Of a stretch of 49,236 nucleotides of DNA, positions 40,472-48,333 are shown in pieces (within the stretch, counting starts at the first letter, position 1; each line of letters starts with the position of its first letter). This stretch comes from Deltaproteobacteria bacterium (GTDB taxonomy: Bacteria > Bdellovibrionota > FAC87 > UBA2466), in assembly GCA_016196825.1 (NCBI GenBank), contig JACPWY010000050.1, forward strand, positions 1 to 49,236. The letters run 5' to 3'. A model generated the notes under the pieces. The model did no database searches. It was not told the origin of the DNA and was given only the letters and a program-made list of their open reading frames with translations. The position numbers and the translations under genes are program-made.

Positions 40472-43111
40472 TTACTCGGACCTCACCAGGCGCAACCCCA
40501 GAAAGACGACGCGATTCCCCGCCGAGAACCTGTTACGGACGGCGGACCGCAAAACCTGCGCAAGGTCGTTCCAATTGCCGCCGCGAATGACGCGATTGGA
40601 GCCTGCTTCTATACGGGGGTCAGTGACAGCCTTAGTCCCGAGATCACCTTGAAATGCGTCCTCAACCCACTCCCAAACGTTGCCATGCATATCGCGAAGC
40701 CCTAATGGATTGGCACCCTTCGTGGAATCAGCCACATCGTGCGTTTGCCTTCCTGAATTATCATTGAACCACGCGAAATTTCCCAATTGTTTTGGGTCAT
40801 CTCCAAACGAGTAGGCCGTTTTCATATTCGCCTTCGGATCATTTCCGCCTCGAGCAGCGTATTCCCACTCCGCTTCCGTCGGAAGACGGTAACCATTGGC
40901 ATTCTTATCAATCTTGATTTTGCCGTCACCTACGAGCGTTCCGTCCTTTAAACTCCCCTTAAAGGTCACTCCACTGAAATCGTAAACTGGCTTCAGTCCC
41001 TGAAGCTTTGAGACTTCATTGGCAAACGATACTGCGGACCACCAGGTGATATTCTCCACAGGTCGATTGGTACCTTTGAAGCTGGAAGGGTCTCCGCCTT
41101 TTGTCACCTTATCCCAATCACCCTGACTCACTTCGGTGGTTTGGATCTTAAAGGGCTTTGAAATCGTAACATCGTGCTGGGTCTCATCGCCGAATCTGCC
41201 GACCTCATTCGCAGGGCTCCCCATCGCAAACTTTCCCGGTTTCACGGTCACAAAATTAAAATGCTTCAGCCCTAAATTGGGAGCATCGGAAGCGACATCG
41301 AAAGACTCAGTCTCGGCTCCAGTCTTTCGATCAAGAATTGCTTTGAGAAGCTTAAACTTCCCATTGAATGCATCCCGCTCAATCGTTTTTCCGGGCCCAA
41401 GCCGAAGACCCCTGGCTAGATCCACATTGCCTGCAATCGCCTCTTCAACGTCCTTAGGTTCGTGGCCCAGTTCGGCGGCCATTGACCGAATGTCGAGCGG
41501 CGCTTCAAATGCCGAGCCGGTTGCAAAAACCGGATCGGGGTTTTCTACGGAGTTCCCGGTCTTCTTTACGGCTTCGGTATAGGCCGCCTCATCCTTATTG
41601 AATTTTTCATTAACAACCTTATTTCCCTTGTAGAGCTTTTTGACTCCCTTAATTTCAGCTTCGAGCTGGGGAATTTCTTTGTTCTTAAGAAGTTTTAAAA
41701 GGTTCAAATAATGGTCCAGAACCTCATCGTCTTTTTTCTTGACTCCCTTTTGGTGGCAGTTCATGCAGGAAACACCGTTAAGAACGACGCCGTCCTTATC
41801 GATACGATTCGGATCAATTACGATGTCAATGGGCGCGCCGTCCAAGCGATTACCCTTGGCATCACTAATCAAGTATCCGTGAAGTCCGTTGGGCAGACTA
41901 AAAATGTATTCCCCACCGTTTCGTTCAAAATCAAGCGGGTGCTCAAGCACATCCTGCTTACCCTCTTTCGTCTTAAAGTCATGTGACTTCCAATAGGCGC
42001 CGTACGGTGTGTCATGCCGCTCTATAACCCGGTTGGACTTGGTTACGTTGGACTTCTCGAACCCGGCCCTGACTTCATCGCCATTTTTTTCGTTCTGCAC
42101 CACATCAACCTGAAGGAGTTTCTCTAAAGCGGTATCCGCTCCCAGGTTTCCTTGTTTTTCCGGAAGGCCCAATAGTGAGTGGTAAAGAGGCGGCCTTGCA
42201 GTGGCGAAGACAAACCAATCCGCGCGAAGATTCGGAGTCCGCGTATTGGTCTGCTCCCTCACCTTGCTGTTCTTCGAAGCGTCAATTCCGTCTGGATAGG
42301 GATTTTTCTGCGCAATCTCTTCCCAAAGTTCCGGCGTCCACCGATAATCCCTGATATCAATCCGTAGCATCGTTCCAGTTCCATCGATGATGACCGGATT
42401 CTTAATGTCTTTTTTCATGGAGAGACTATTCACTAGCTTATTAACCGCAAGCCGGGTTCTATCGAGCTCCCCTCGGCGAGAAGAATTATAGAGATTGGCG
42501 AGATTCAGATAGCGAACAAAAGGCCTGTCCTCCTCATCCACTTTTCTCAAATCCTTCACGATGCAAGCCTCTAGATCGTTATTAGAGATAAACCCTACTT
42601 CGGGAACATCGCCAGCAGTAGTTGAGAAACTCTTAGCCCCTTGTGCCACCCAGTCGGTAAGAGCCTTCTTTTCTTCAGCGGTTAGCTCTTCCTCGCCGTC
42701 TCTTCGAATGGGCATATCACCACTTTCGATACGCTCGATAAGGGTTGAGGTCTGATCGCCAGGCTTTACTATCCCAGATTGAATAAGATGCTCAGCGTTG
42801 AGAATGTCCGAAAAGCTCTTAGCCCCCTTAGTACTCTGTGGATTGTGGCAGGTGGCGCACCGATTCCTTAAGAGATCATAGGCAGCCAGCGTCTTTGAAT
42901 CGAGCTTGGCTCCCTTCTTTGTTGTGGTGGGCTTCTCCCCGCAAAGGCTCAGGTATTTTTGATTGATTGTAGAATCACTCGCAAAACGCCCTTCTTGCGC
43001 ATCGTGAAAACGATCGGACCTAGCCTCACCCTCTTTGAGTTCTTGCAGCCGTGCATCCTGAGCAAAAAGAGAGGCTGAAACCAGTAAGCTTGCAAGTATC
43101 GTTTTCTTCAT
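40472..43111 (-). CDS. DGR target: exported c-type cytochrome with FGE-sulfatase/CLec domain
   Basis: An 879-aa protein with a signal peptide (MKKTILASLLVSASLFAQ) and a cytochrome c-like N-terminal region with heme motif CATCH (residues 85-89), in an arrangement like planctomycete cytochrome C domains (GDQTSTLIERIESGDMP ... EKKALTDWVAQGAK). A second heme motif CMNCH is at 449-453. A helical linker follows, then a formylglycine-generating-enzyme-type C-lectin fold (about 635-879: VKPGKFAMGSP, YRLPTEAEWEYAARGG, GLRDMHGNVWEWVEDAF, NRVIRGGNW). The last ~45 residues are encoded by the variable repeat and end RLVRSE. The ATG at 43111 follows AGAGGG; the upstream TTG is rejected. Expected periplasmic or surface location, with a diversified ligand-binding face. 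Confidence 0.9.
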   Translation of the reverse strand: MKKTILASLLVSASLFAQDARLQELKEGEARSDRFHDAQEGRFASDSTINQKYLSLCGEKPTTTKKGAKLDSKTLAAYDLLRNRCATCHNPQSTKGAKSFSDILNAEHLIQSGIVKPGDQTSTLIERIESGDMPIRRDGEEELTAEEKKALTDWVAQGAKSFSTTAGDVPEVGFISNNDLEACIVKDLRKVDEEDRPFVRYLNLANLYNSSRRGELDRTRLAVNKLVNSLSMKKDIKNPVIIDGTGTMLRIDIRDYRWTPELWEEIAQKNPYPDGIDASKNSKVREQTNTRTPNLRADWFVFATARPPLYHSLLGLPEKQGNLGADTALEKLLQVDVVQNEKNGDEVRAGFEKSNVTKSNRVIERHDTPYGAYWKSHDFKTKEGKQDVLEHPLDFERNGGEYIFSLPNGLHGYLISDAKGNRLDGAPIDIVIDPNRIDKDGVVLNGVSCMNCHQKGVKKKDDEVLDHYLNLLKLLKNKEIPQLEAEIKGVKKLYKGNKVVNEKFNKDEAAYTEAVKKTGNSVENPDPVFATGSAFEAPLDIRSMAAELGHEPKDVEEAIAGNVDLARGLRLGPGKTIERDAFNGKFKLLKAILDRKTGAETESFDVASDAPNLGLKHFNFVTVKPGKFAMGSPANEVGRFGDETQHDVTISKPFKIQTTEVSQGDWDKVTKGGDPSSFKGTNRPVENITWWSAVSFANEVSKLQGLKPVYDFSGVTFKGSLKDGTLVGDGKIKIDKNANGYRLPTEAEWEYAARGGNDPKANMKTAYSFGDDPKQLGNFAWFNDNSGRQTHDVADSTKGANPLGLRDMHGNVWEWVEDAFQGDLGTKAVTDPRIEAGSNRVIRGGNWNDLAQVLRSAVRNRFSAGNRVVFLGLRLVRSE
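40482..40605 (-). repeat. DGR variable repeat (VR) in the target gene
   Basis: 124 bp at the 3' end of the target gene, aligned without gaps to the TR at 36759-36882 (offset 3723). Relative to the template the codon changes include Asn to Asp, Leu, Val, Val and Phe, Glu to Gly and Asp to Val. One change (40575) is G to A in the sense strand and is not template-adenine directed. The 24 nt at the gene's 3' side are identical between repeats, as expected of the initiation-of-homing segment. Confidence 0.95.
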
Positions 43112-43150
43112 GAAGACCCTCTTAAGAGACAAAAAGTTGTCATACGGTAT

Positions 43151-43169
43151 CCTGCAAAATCGCGTCCAA
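43151..43169 (-). promoter_or_regulatory. candidate sigma-54 promoter of the DGR target gene
   Basis: On the minus strand TTGGACGCGATTTTGCA places GG (43167-43166) and GC (43155-43154) exactly 12 nt apart. The TTGG and TTGCA blocks fit the -24/-12 consensus. Predicted start of transcription is about 43142, ~31 nt before the ATG at 43111. A sigma-54 activator gene lies in the adjacent operon. Confidence 0.6.
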
Positions 43170-43192
43170 AACAGTTAGCTTAGAGTGCCCAC

Positions 43193-43254
43193 GAATTCAC
43201 TTCGTCTTCGTATGCAGGCGGCCGTCGACTGTATAAAAAATATTGGGTGAATTC
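43193..43254. promoter_or_regulatory. possible activator-binding inverted repeat upstream of the sigma-54 promoter
   Basis: GAATTCAC (43193-43200) and GTGAATTC (43247-43254) form an inverted pair with centres about 54 bp apart. They lie 25-90 bp upstream of the -24 element, a usual place for enhancer sites of NtrC-type activators. The pairing is short and could be chance. The 188-nt gap holds no gene. Confidence 0.35.
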
Positions 43255-43298
43255 TCTACGTATTCAGCAAGGATACGGCCCAAGAAAATAGGACATAC

Positions 43299-43826
43299 TC
43301 ACTTCAACTTCGGCAGATCAGCGATGATCGTCTTCAGTCTCACCGCATAAGGGTAGCCATTCAGCAGGTCTGGCCGCGATGGATCAATCACGTTGAATCG
43401 ACAGTACACGCGAATCATATACCTGGCTGCCGTGTCGGCCATATCCTTTGTAAACACGAGTCCGTCCTTGGTGGACATGGTCTTCTGGTCGCCCCATGCA
43501 TCCGGTTCCCATTTATTCGTTGGATCGGTCGCCCAGTAACTCGCGTCCCAATTACCAGGACATGGGTCTGATGGAGTAAGCGTCACTCTTATTGTTCTGA
43601 ACCTGCCATCCCCGATAAGTTCAGGGGCAACACCGATACTGTGGGGAAGGACTTGGTCAGAGCGCAACAAGTTATTGTAGACGTCCGGCCCAGGGAGAAA
43701 CTCATCAGTCTGCGTGAAAATATCGGGCTGGGGGTTCGACAATGCAGTAATGGTCTTTTTGTCCCCACAGGCAAAGATAGCGAGTGCAATGGCGACAACT
43801 CCAACGTACCTCAATATTCTACCCAT
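43299..43826 (-). CDS. lipoprotein of unknown function
   Basis: A 175-aa protein with a lipoprotein signal (MGRILRYVGVVAIALAIFACG, lipobox Cys20). The mature domain has a Cys pair (DPCPGNW, VYCRFN) and several Trp/Tyr, but no known family. GGAGGTGAT lies 4 nt before the ATG. It follows the exported protein gene by 3 nt and is the last gene of the RR-HK operon. It may be a surface component of the same system as the DGR target. Confidence 0.68.
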   Translation of the reverse strand: MGRILRYVGVVAIALAIFACGDKKTITALSNPQPDIFTQTDEFLPGPDVYNNLLRSDQVLPHSIGVAPELIGDGRFRTIRVTLTPSDPCPGNWDASYWATDPTNKWEPDAWGDQKTMSTKDGLVFTKDMADTAARYMIRVYCRFNVIDPSRPDLLNGYPYAVRLKTIIADLPKLK

Positions 43827-43829
43827 ATA

Positions 43830-44834
43830 TCACCTCCCAATCGGAATGAGATAGCCAACCCGAATCAAGAACGATGTCGGCGAATCAGAACCGAAAACGC
43901 CGTGCCCCACCCCGACTTGGCCAAAGAAATTGCCCCACGACCCAAAGTAAGAGACTCCACCCCGCGACACGAGGGTATCGGTCACAGTAGTCACCGTTCC
44001 AACGTTTCTGCCAAAGGAATCAAGGCTAGCTGTTACCTCGGTTGAGGTTTGGTTAAACTGCCCCACCCACACACCAAGACCGTGCTTAATGACGCCGTCA
44101 TTTTGAAGAATGACTCCCAAATCTAGCTGAAGAGATCGTTGGCTGTAGCCGAGGTATCCGCCGCTGATTCCAAACATAATAGGCAGACCTGGCCTACCCC
44201 AATAACCGGCAAACAGTTGAACGGCAGTGGGTGCTCCCACCAACGCGCCAAGCTGAAACCGTCCCCTCTTTCCATTTGGGTCAACCCACGATGTATTGTA
44301 GGTGGACCGTCCGCCCGATGTGAGTTGAGAGGAGGCGGTTTTCTTTGTCTCACGGGTTGGTAACGCCGCCGCAAACTCTTGAGAGCGCAAAGTGCGTCTG
44401 ATAAAACGCGTGATCTCTTCCTCAGCACCGGCTGCCGAAACGATTGTTGACTCCGAATAGGCATTGAATGGGTAGAATGTATCGTTGCGTCGTGAGTAGG
44501 TTACGAGATCTATCGATACTTGAAACCAGTTGCCGTCCTCTTTAACGACTTCAACCACCAGTTTGGGGCTCGCGGCGAATTCGGACTTTGCGATCTGGAA
44601 GCTCTTTACGTTCACTGTATCCGCATCAACACCCAATTTGTTCACGTCCAAGGCGATCAGGTTTTCGTAGTAGGCTATCTTTCCAATGGGAGACTGGACT
44701 AGGACGAGGACCCCGTTCGATCGGGCCGCACCCTCCCGTAAATGGATCGCCGTTTCAAGCATCTCATTCTTGATATCCGCAACGGATACCACTGATAGGA
44801 GCGCCAGCATGATTGGGAGAATCTTATTCAGCAC
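43830..44834 (-). CDS. exported protein, probable outer-membrane barrel at C-terminus
   Basis: A 334-aa protein starting at GTG 44834, with a signal peptide (MLNKILPIMLALLSVVSVA). The N-terminal globular half (about 20-170) is followed by Gly/aromatic-rich alternating strands (about 195-334) that end LIRVGYLIPIGR, as in a small beta barrel. It overlaps the histidine kinase gene by 11 nt and shares its ribosome-binding region, so it belongs to the same operon. Not recognised. An envelope-stress sensor partner or a DGR-target anchor are possibilities only. Confidence 0.65.
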   Translation of the reverse strand: MLNKILPIMLALLSVVSVADIKNEMLETAIHLREGAARSNGVLVLVQSPIGKIAYYENLIALDVNKLGVDADTVNVKSFQIAKSEFAASPKLVVEVVKEDGNWFQVSIDLVTYSRRNDTFYPFNAYSESTIVSAAGAEEEITRFIRRTLRSQEFAAALPTRETKKTASSQLTSGGRSTYNTSWVDPNGKRGRFQLGALVGAPTAVQLFAGYWGRPGLPIMFGISGGYLGYSQRSLQLDLGVILQNDGVIKHGLGVWVGQFNQTSTEVTASLDSFGRNVGTVTTVTDTLVSRGGVSYFGSWGNFFGQVGVGHGVFGSDSPTSFLIRVGYLIPIGR

Positions 44835-46791
44835 GCCGCCCCCTTTTTGGAATCACCCTAATCGCGACTGCGTCCAGATTGTGTTTTCCGAGGAGCTTGC
44901 AATTGAGTTCACTGCATTGTTTCTGGATGTTCCGATCGAAAGACTTCCCAGTGACGAGGATCGCCCGACTATGAAATTCGAGCTGCTCGATTAATTGCAA
45001 CCCGTTCCAACCTCCCCCGAGGTCGAAATCACACAGGACCAGGCATTGGTCGATATCGAGGTCACATTTCCGCAGGAATTCTTCGGCAGAACTGTAGTAC
45101 TCAATCCGCAGTTTTAGATTCTCAAACCGGGCCTTCCAGAACTCGATCATTGACTGGTCATCATCAATAACGATTATGGGTTCAGCGTTTGAGACGACTA
45201 TTTCGCTCAACTGCCACGAGGGGGCCGGAGTACTGGGCAACTCGATCGTAATTGTCGTCCCAATGCCGACATGAGAACCGATTTCTAGTCGGCCGCCCCA
45301 CTTTCGAACCTCGTCGATAGCATTAGATAGGCCCAAGCCCGACCCGTTGGCTTTCCCAAGGGATACCCCTCTTTGCCCTATTCTAGGCAAATCGTTGGGG
45401 TGGATTCCGGGACCAGTGTCTTCGATTTCAATTCGAACCAATGACTCCCCGTTCAAGAGGCGAATCGAGACCGATCCGACTTCGGAACCAATGGCCTCAA
45501 TCGCATTTTGGATAAGGTTTGAAATAACTCGAGAAAACGAATGCTCCTCGACGTTTGCGAACGTCGCGTGACTATCGAATTGAGACGCCTCCACAAGAAG
45601 GGAAATATTCATATCGATTAATGTCGATTTCTCAGCAACTATCGAATCGACGAGCCACGCCACATTAGCTGGTTGTGGGGTTTCCGCCGAAGTTAACGGA
45701 GACTGTTTTCCGGGATCACCGCGCAAGGAGGTCGCAATCGCACGGATTCTATCAATCGTCCGTTCAACATTGGCTCTAAACTCAGTCGACAATTCCTTAA
45801 ATTCCTCATGCTCAAGCGATGCTGCCAAGGCCGCAACCGGAGAAACGAGATCGTGCGCCACCTGGGCGGCCTTATCACCGATAGCCTCACTTCTGGACTT
45901 AGTGGCGACTTGGGACTGAAAAGCTTCAAGCCCTTTCCCCACGCGATGGAATACAGCCGATAGTTGCGTCAGCTCCTTTATCGCAAACCTTTTGGGGCTT
46001 GGCACATCGACCCTCCCCGATTCGAGTTCGATACCCGTATTTGAAATTTCGTTGAGTAGGGCGGCAAACTTGTTAACAAACAGTCTCCCGAGCCCCAGGT
46101 TCAAGAGCACCATTGCGACACTAAGAATGCCGATTCCGTAAACGACCACCCGCCACAAGATGCTATGGGTTAGCTCCTGAACAAACGTGCTACTGACCAC
46201 CGGAAATACCTTGCCCGCATTTTCGTCATAACGGACATGGGCCAGTGTTGCTTTGGAGACACTGCTTGCCACTTCACCGTTTAGAACCTTTGCAATGATG
46301 AGAACCGCAATGACCTCCTTCTGGATCAGAATGGGCGCATAGCCAATCGCCATCGGCATCCCGTAAACCGGAGCGATGTCACCGGTTACGACTCCTTCTT
46401 CGGCCTTGAGAATCAATTCGTCTTTAAAGGCTTTGTGAGTTTTTCGTTTGAACGGTGAAACAGACACCACTTGAGCAAAGGAACACTTTGCTCGCGCGCA
46501 GACATCCATCAGCTCGGAATTTAGCGCCCCCAGATCTCGTGAGGAGCGACGCGACATTACATAAAGTTCCCCGATGTTTTCTTGTTCACCCACCGACTGC
46601 GCCAAAGTCGCAAGCCGCATGGCCCACGCCTCGGCACTACTCTTGGCAAATGCATCAACGCCGTTTTCATACCCCGTCTTTAGTTGGCTAAACCCACCCT
46701 CTAGGTGGCTCCGAATAATCCAACCAAATCCAGCGATGAGCGTGAGAAACAAGATCGTTGAGCTCAATAAAATCACACGACGAATGGTCAT
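44824..46791 (-). CDS. hybrid sensor histidine kinase with C-terminal receiver
   Basis: A 655-aa inner-membrane kinase. TM1 is at about 5-27, followed by a periplasmic sensor of about 180 residues with a Cys pair (CARAKC), then TM2 at about 211-235 and a HAMP-like segment. The H-box is QVAHDLVSPVAAL (His313, NtrB-like HDL), the N-box SNLIQNAIEAIGS, G1 DTGPGIH, and G2 GSGLGLSNAI. The C-terminal receiver (about 545-655) has IVIDDDQS, phospho-acceptor Asp in LCDFDLGG, Thr in LVTGKS and Lys in LLGKHN. The ATG overlaps the activator gene stop (ATGA). It probably phosphorylates its own receiver and possibly the adjacent activator. Confidence 0.9.
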   Translation of the reverse strand: MTIRRVILLSSTILFLTLIAGFGWIIRSHLEGGFSQLKTGYENGVDAFAKSSAEAWAMRLATLAQSVGEQENIGELYVMSRRSSRDLGALNSELMDVCARAKCSFAQVVSVSPFKRKTHKAFKDELILKAEEGVVTGDIAPVYGMPMAIGYAPILIQKEVIAVLIIAKVLNGEVASSVSKATLAHVRYDENAGKVFPVVSSTFVQELTHSILWRVVVYGIGILSVAMVLLNLGLGRLFVNKFAALLNEISNTGIELESGRVDVPSPKRFAIKELTQLSAVFHRVGKGLEAFQSQVATKSRSEAIGDKAAQVAHDLVSPVAALAASLEHEEFKELSTEFRANVERTIDRIRAIATSLRGDPGKQSPLTSAETPQPANVAWLVDSIVAEKSTLIDMNISLLVEASQFDSHATFANVEEHSFSRVISNLIQNAIEAIGSEVGSVSIRLLNGESLVRIEIEDTGPGIHPNDLPRIGQRGVSLGKANGSGLGLSNAIDEVRKWGGRLEIGSHVGIGTTITIELPSTPAPSWQLSEIVVSNAEPIIVIDDDQSMIEFWKARFENLKLRIEYYSSAEEFLRKCDLDIDQCLVLCDFDLGGGWNGLQLIEQLEFHSRAILVTGKSFDRNIQKQCSELNCKLLGKHNLDAVAIRVIPKRGRRAE

Positions 46792-48086
46792 GCCTTTGCC
46801 TTTACCTTTGCTTTCAATAGCTCAGTGACGTTAAGACCATGGCGATTGAGAAGGTAGACCGTTCCCGTCTTCGAGAGGTCCAATCTCCGACCCAGTTCAG
46901 CGATCGTTTCACATTCGCCGGCCTGCTTCTTCAAGTACTCGACCCAAAAACGATTAATGCCCTTCTTGAACTCTTCAAAATTTGCGGAATCGATGATGAG
47001 TTTTTCCTCTAGCGCACCCCTCAAGCGGGCTGACAGGAATTCCGGCCCTACAACATCCTGAAGACAGGTGTTTAAGCTCCCATTCACTTCGTTCTGAAGT
47101 TCGCGGATGTTTCCTGGCCAGTTCCAGCTTTCAAAAAACCTGAATGTGCTCTCTAAGAACTTCTTTGACACCTTGTTTTCAGCGCACCAGTGATTGGTAA
47201 AATGAACGATGAGTGGCCGCAAATCCTCTTTGCGTTCGCGCAGCGTCGGCACCGTTATGATATTTTCACTTATCCGATAAAACAGATCGCGTAGGATAGT
47301 ACTGGCATTACCCGTTATGGAGGGTTTTGAAGCCGCGATGATTCGACAGTCGATAGGAATGGGAGAATTCGAGCCAACTCGCGTAATCACCTTCTCTTGG
47401 AGCGCCCGAAGAAGCGCTATCTGTAACTCTTCAGAAAGGCCGTGTATCTCGTCTAAAAAAACGGTTCCTCCCTGAGCTTCCTCAAAGACTCCCTTCTTAT
47501 CGCGGTCTGCACCGGTGAAGGCTCCCCTAATGTGTCCAAAGAGTTCGGAACTCGCCACGCTGGGGTTAACGGAAAACCCAGCGCAACTGCGCGCGATGAA
47601 CTTCCCGGTTCGTGTCCCGTGAAGGGCCTTTGCGACCAGTTCCTTTCCCGTACCAGTCTCTCCAATAATGAGAACTGGTCCATTTTTGTCGGATAGAAGT
47701 CTTATCGACTTTCGAATCGCGGCCACAGCCTTTGAACGCCCGATAATATTAAACTCATTGTCCACAAGTTCGTCTTCAATAGTCTGTGTCCTAGCCTCGT
47801 ATCTATCGCAAAGTTTTTTAAGTTCACTCAGTAGAGTTGAGAGCGACTCACTCTTCGATACGAATCGTGCGGCCCCACTGCGAAAGCTAGTCGATAGAGT
47901 GTCCCTGGATTCATCTCCGGAATAAACGAGGATCAGAAGGTCTTTATTGATCTTTAAAAGATCAGGAACGAGAGTAGAGCCATTCACGTCACCCATTCGA
48001 TAATCGGCGATAACAACACTATAGGTGTCAGGCCCTCGTTTGATTCGCTTAGCCCACGTCAAAAGTCCGGCGACAGTGAGTTTCAT
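46788..48086 (-). CDS. sigma-54-dependent activator with N-terminally truncated receiver
   Basis: A 432-aa NtrC-class protein. Its receiver begins in mid-domain: the first visible element is VVIADYRMGDVNGS (Asp28, the phosphosite), with Lys78 in RFVSKSES. Beta-strand 1 and the acidic DD pair are absent. The AAA+ domain is complete: Walker A GETGTGKE (142-149), GAFTGA (188-193, sigma-54 contact), Walker B GGTVFLDEIHGL, and Arg-finger region LRDLFYRI. The C-terminal Fis-like HTH is ETIAELGRRLDLSKTGTVYLL. The frame upstream of the ATG soon hits stops. First gene of the operon; the divergent small gene starts on the same bases. Confidence 0.88.
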   Translation of the reverse strand: MKLTVAGLLTWAKRIKRGPDTYSVVIADYRMGDVNGSTLVPDLLKINKDLLILVYSGDESRDTLSTSFRSGAARFVSKSESLSTLLSELKKLCDRYEARTQTIEDELVDNEFNIIGRSKAVAAIRKSIRLLSDKNGPVLIIGETGTGKELVAKALHGTRTGKFIARSCAGFSVNPSVASSELFGHIRGAFTGADRDKKGVFEEAQGGTVFLDEIHGLSEELQIALLRALQEKVITRVGSNSPIPIDCRIIAASKPSITGNASTILRDLFYRISENIITVPTLRERKEDLRPLIVHFTNHWCAENKVSKKFLESTFRFFESWNWPGNIRELQNEVNGSLNTCLQDVVGPEFLSARLRGALEEKLIIDSANFEEFKKGINRFWVEYLKKQAGECETIAELGRRLDLSKTGTVYLLNRHGLNVTELLKAKVKAKA

Positions 48087-48333
48087 GATGCTATTTGGCT
48101 CAGCGGCCGGGGCGGGAGTGGGTTATTACCTTGAGCCAAAACAGATAACCCCAGAAGTTGAGACCAAAGAACTGACCAAAGTGATGGCTCCCTTTGCGCC
48201 TGTACCCGCTCCCCCAGTCGTAATACCCCCCGCCGTGGATAGTTATTTTGTCGATGATCAGGTCAAAGGAGGCACGTTTGTACCGGGCCATATGGAATAT
48301 CGAATAAAAGAGGGGGCGAAATGGCAACGCTGA
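48085..48333 (+). CDS. small exported or membrane-anchored proline-rich protein
   Basis: About 82 aa from tandem ATGs (48085/48088), starting MMLFGSAAGAGVGYYLEPKQ. The hydrophobic N-terminus is followed by a Pro-rich segment (APFAPVPAPPVVIPPAVDSY) and a basic tail. It overlaps the replication-relaxation-like gene by 13 nt and looks co-transcribed with it. Its 5' end overlaps that of the activator gene on the other strand, near where the activator's receiver is truncated. Resembles small mobile-element envelope proteins but is not recognised. Confidence 0.55.
   Translation: MMLFGSAAGAGVGYYLEPKQITPEVETKELTKVMAPFAPVPAPPVVIPPAVDSYFVDDQVKGGTFVPGHMEYRIKEGAKWQR

Noticed and set aside
43193..43254. 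GAATTCAC/GTGAATTC pair as the target gene's operator with high confidence
   Set aside because: Only 8 bp, partly self-palindromic and 46 bp apart. Kept only as a weak candidate site.
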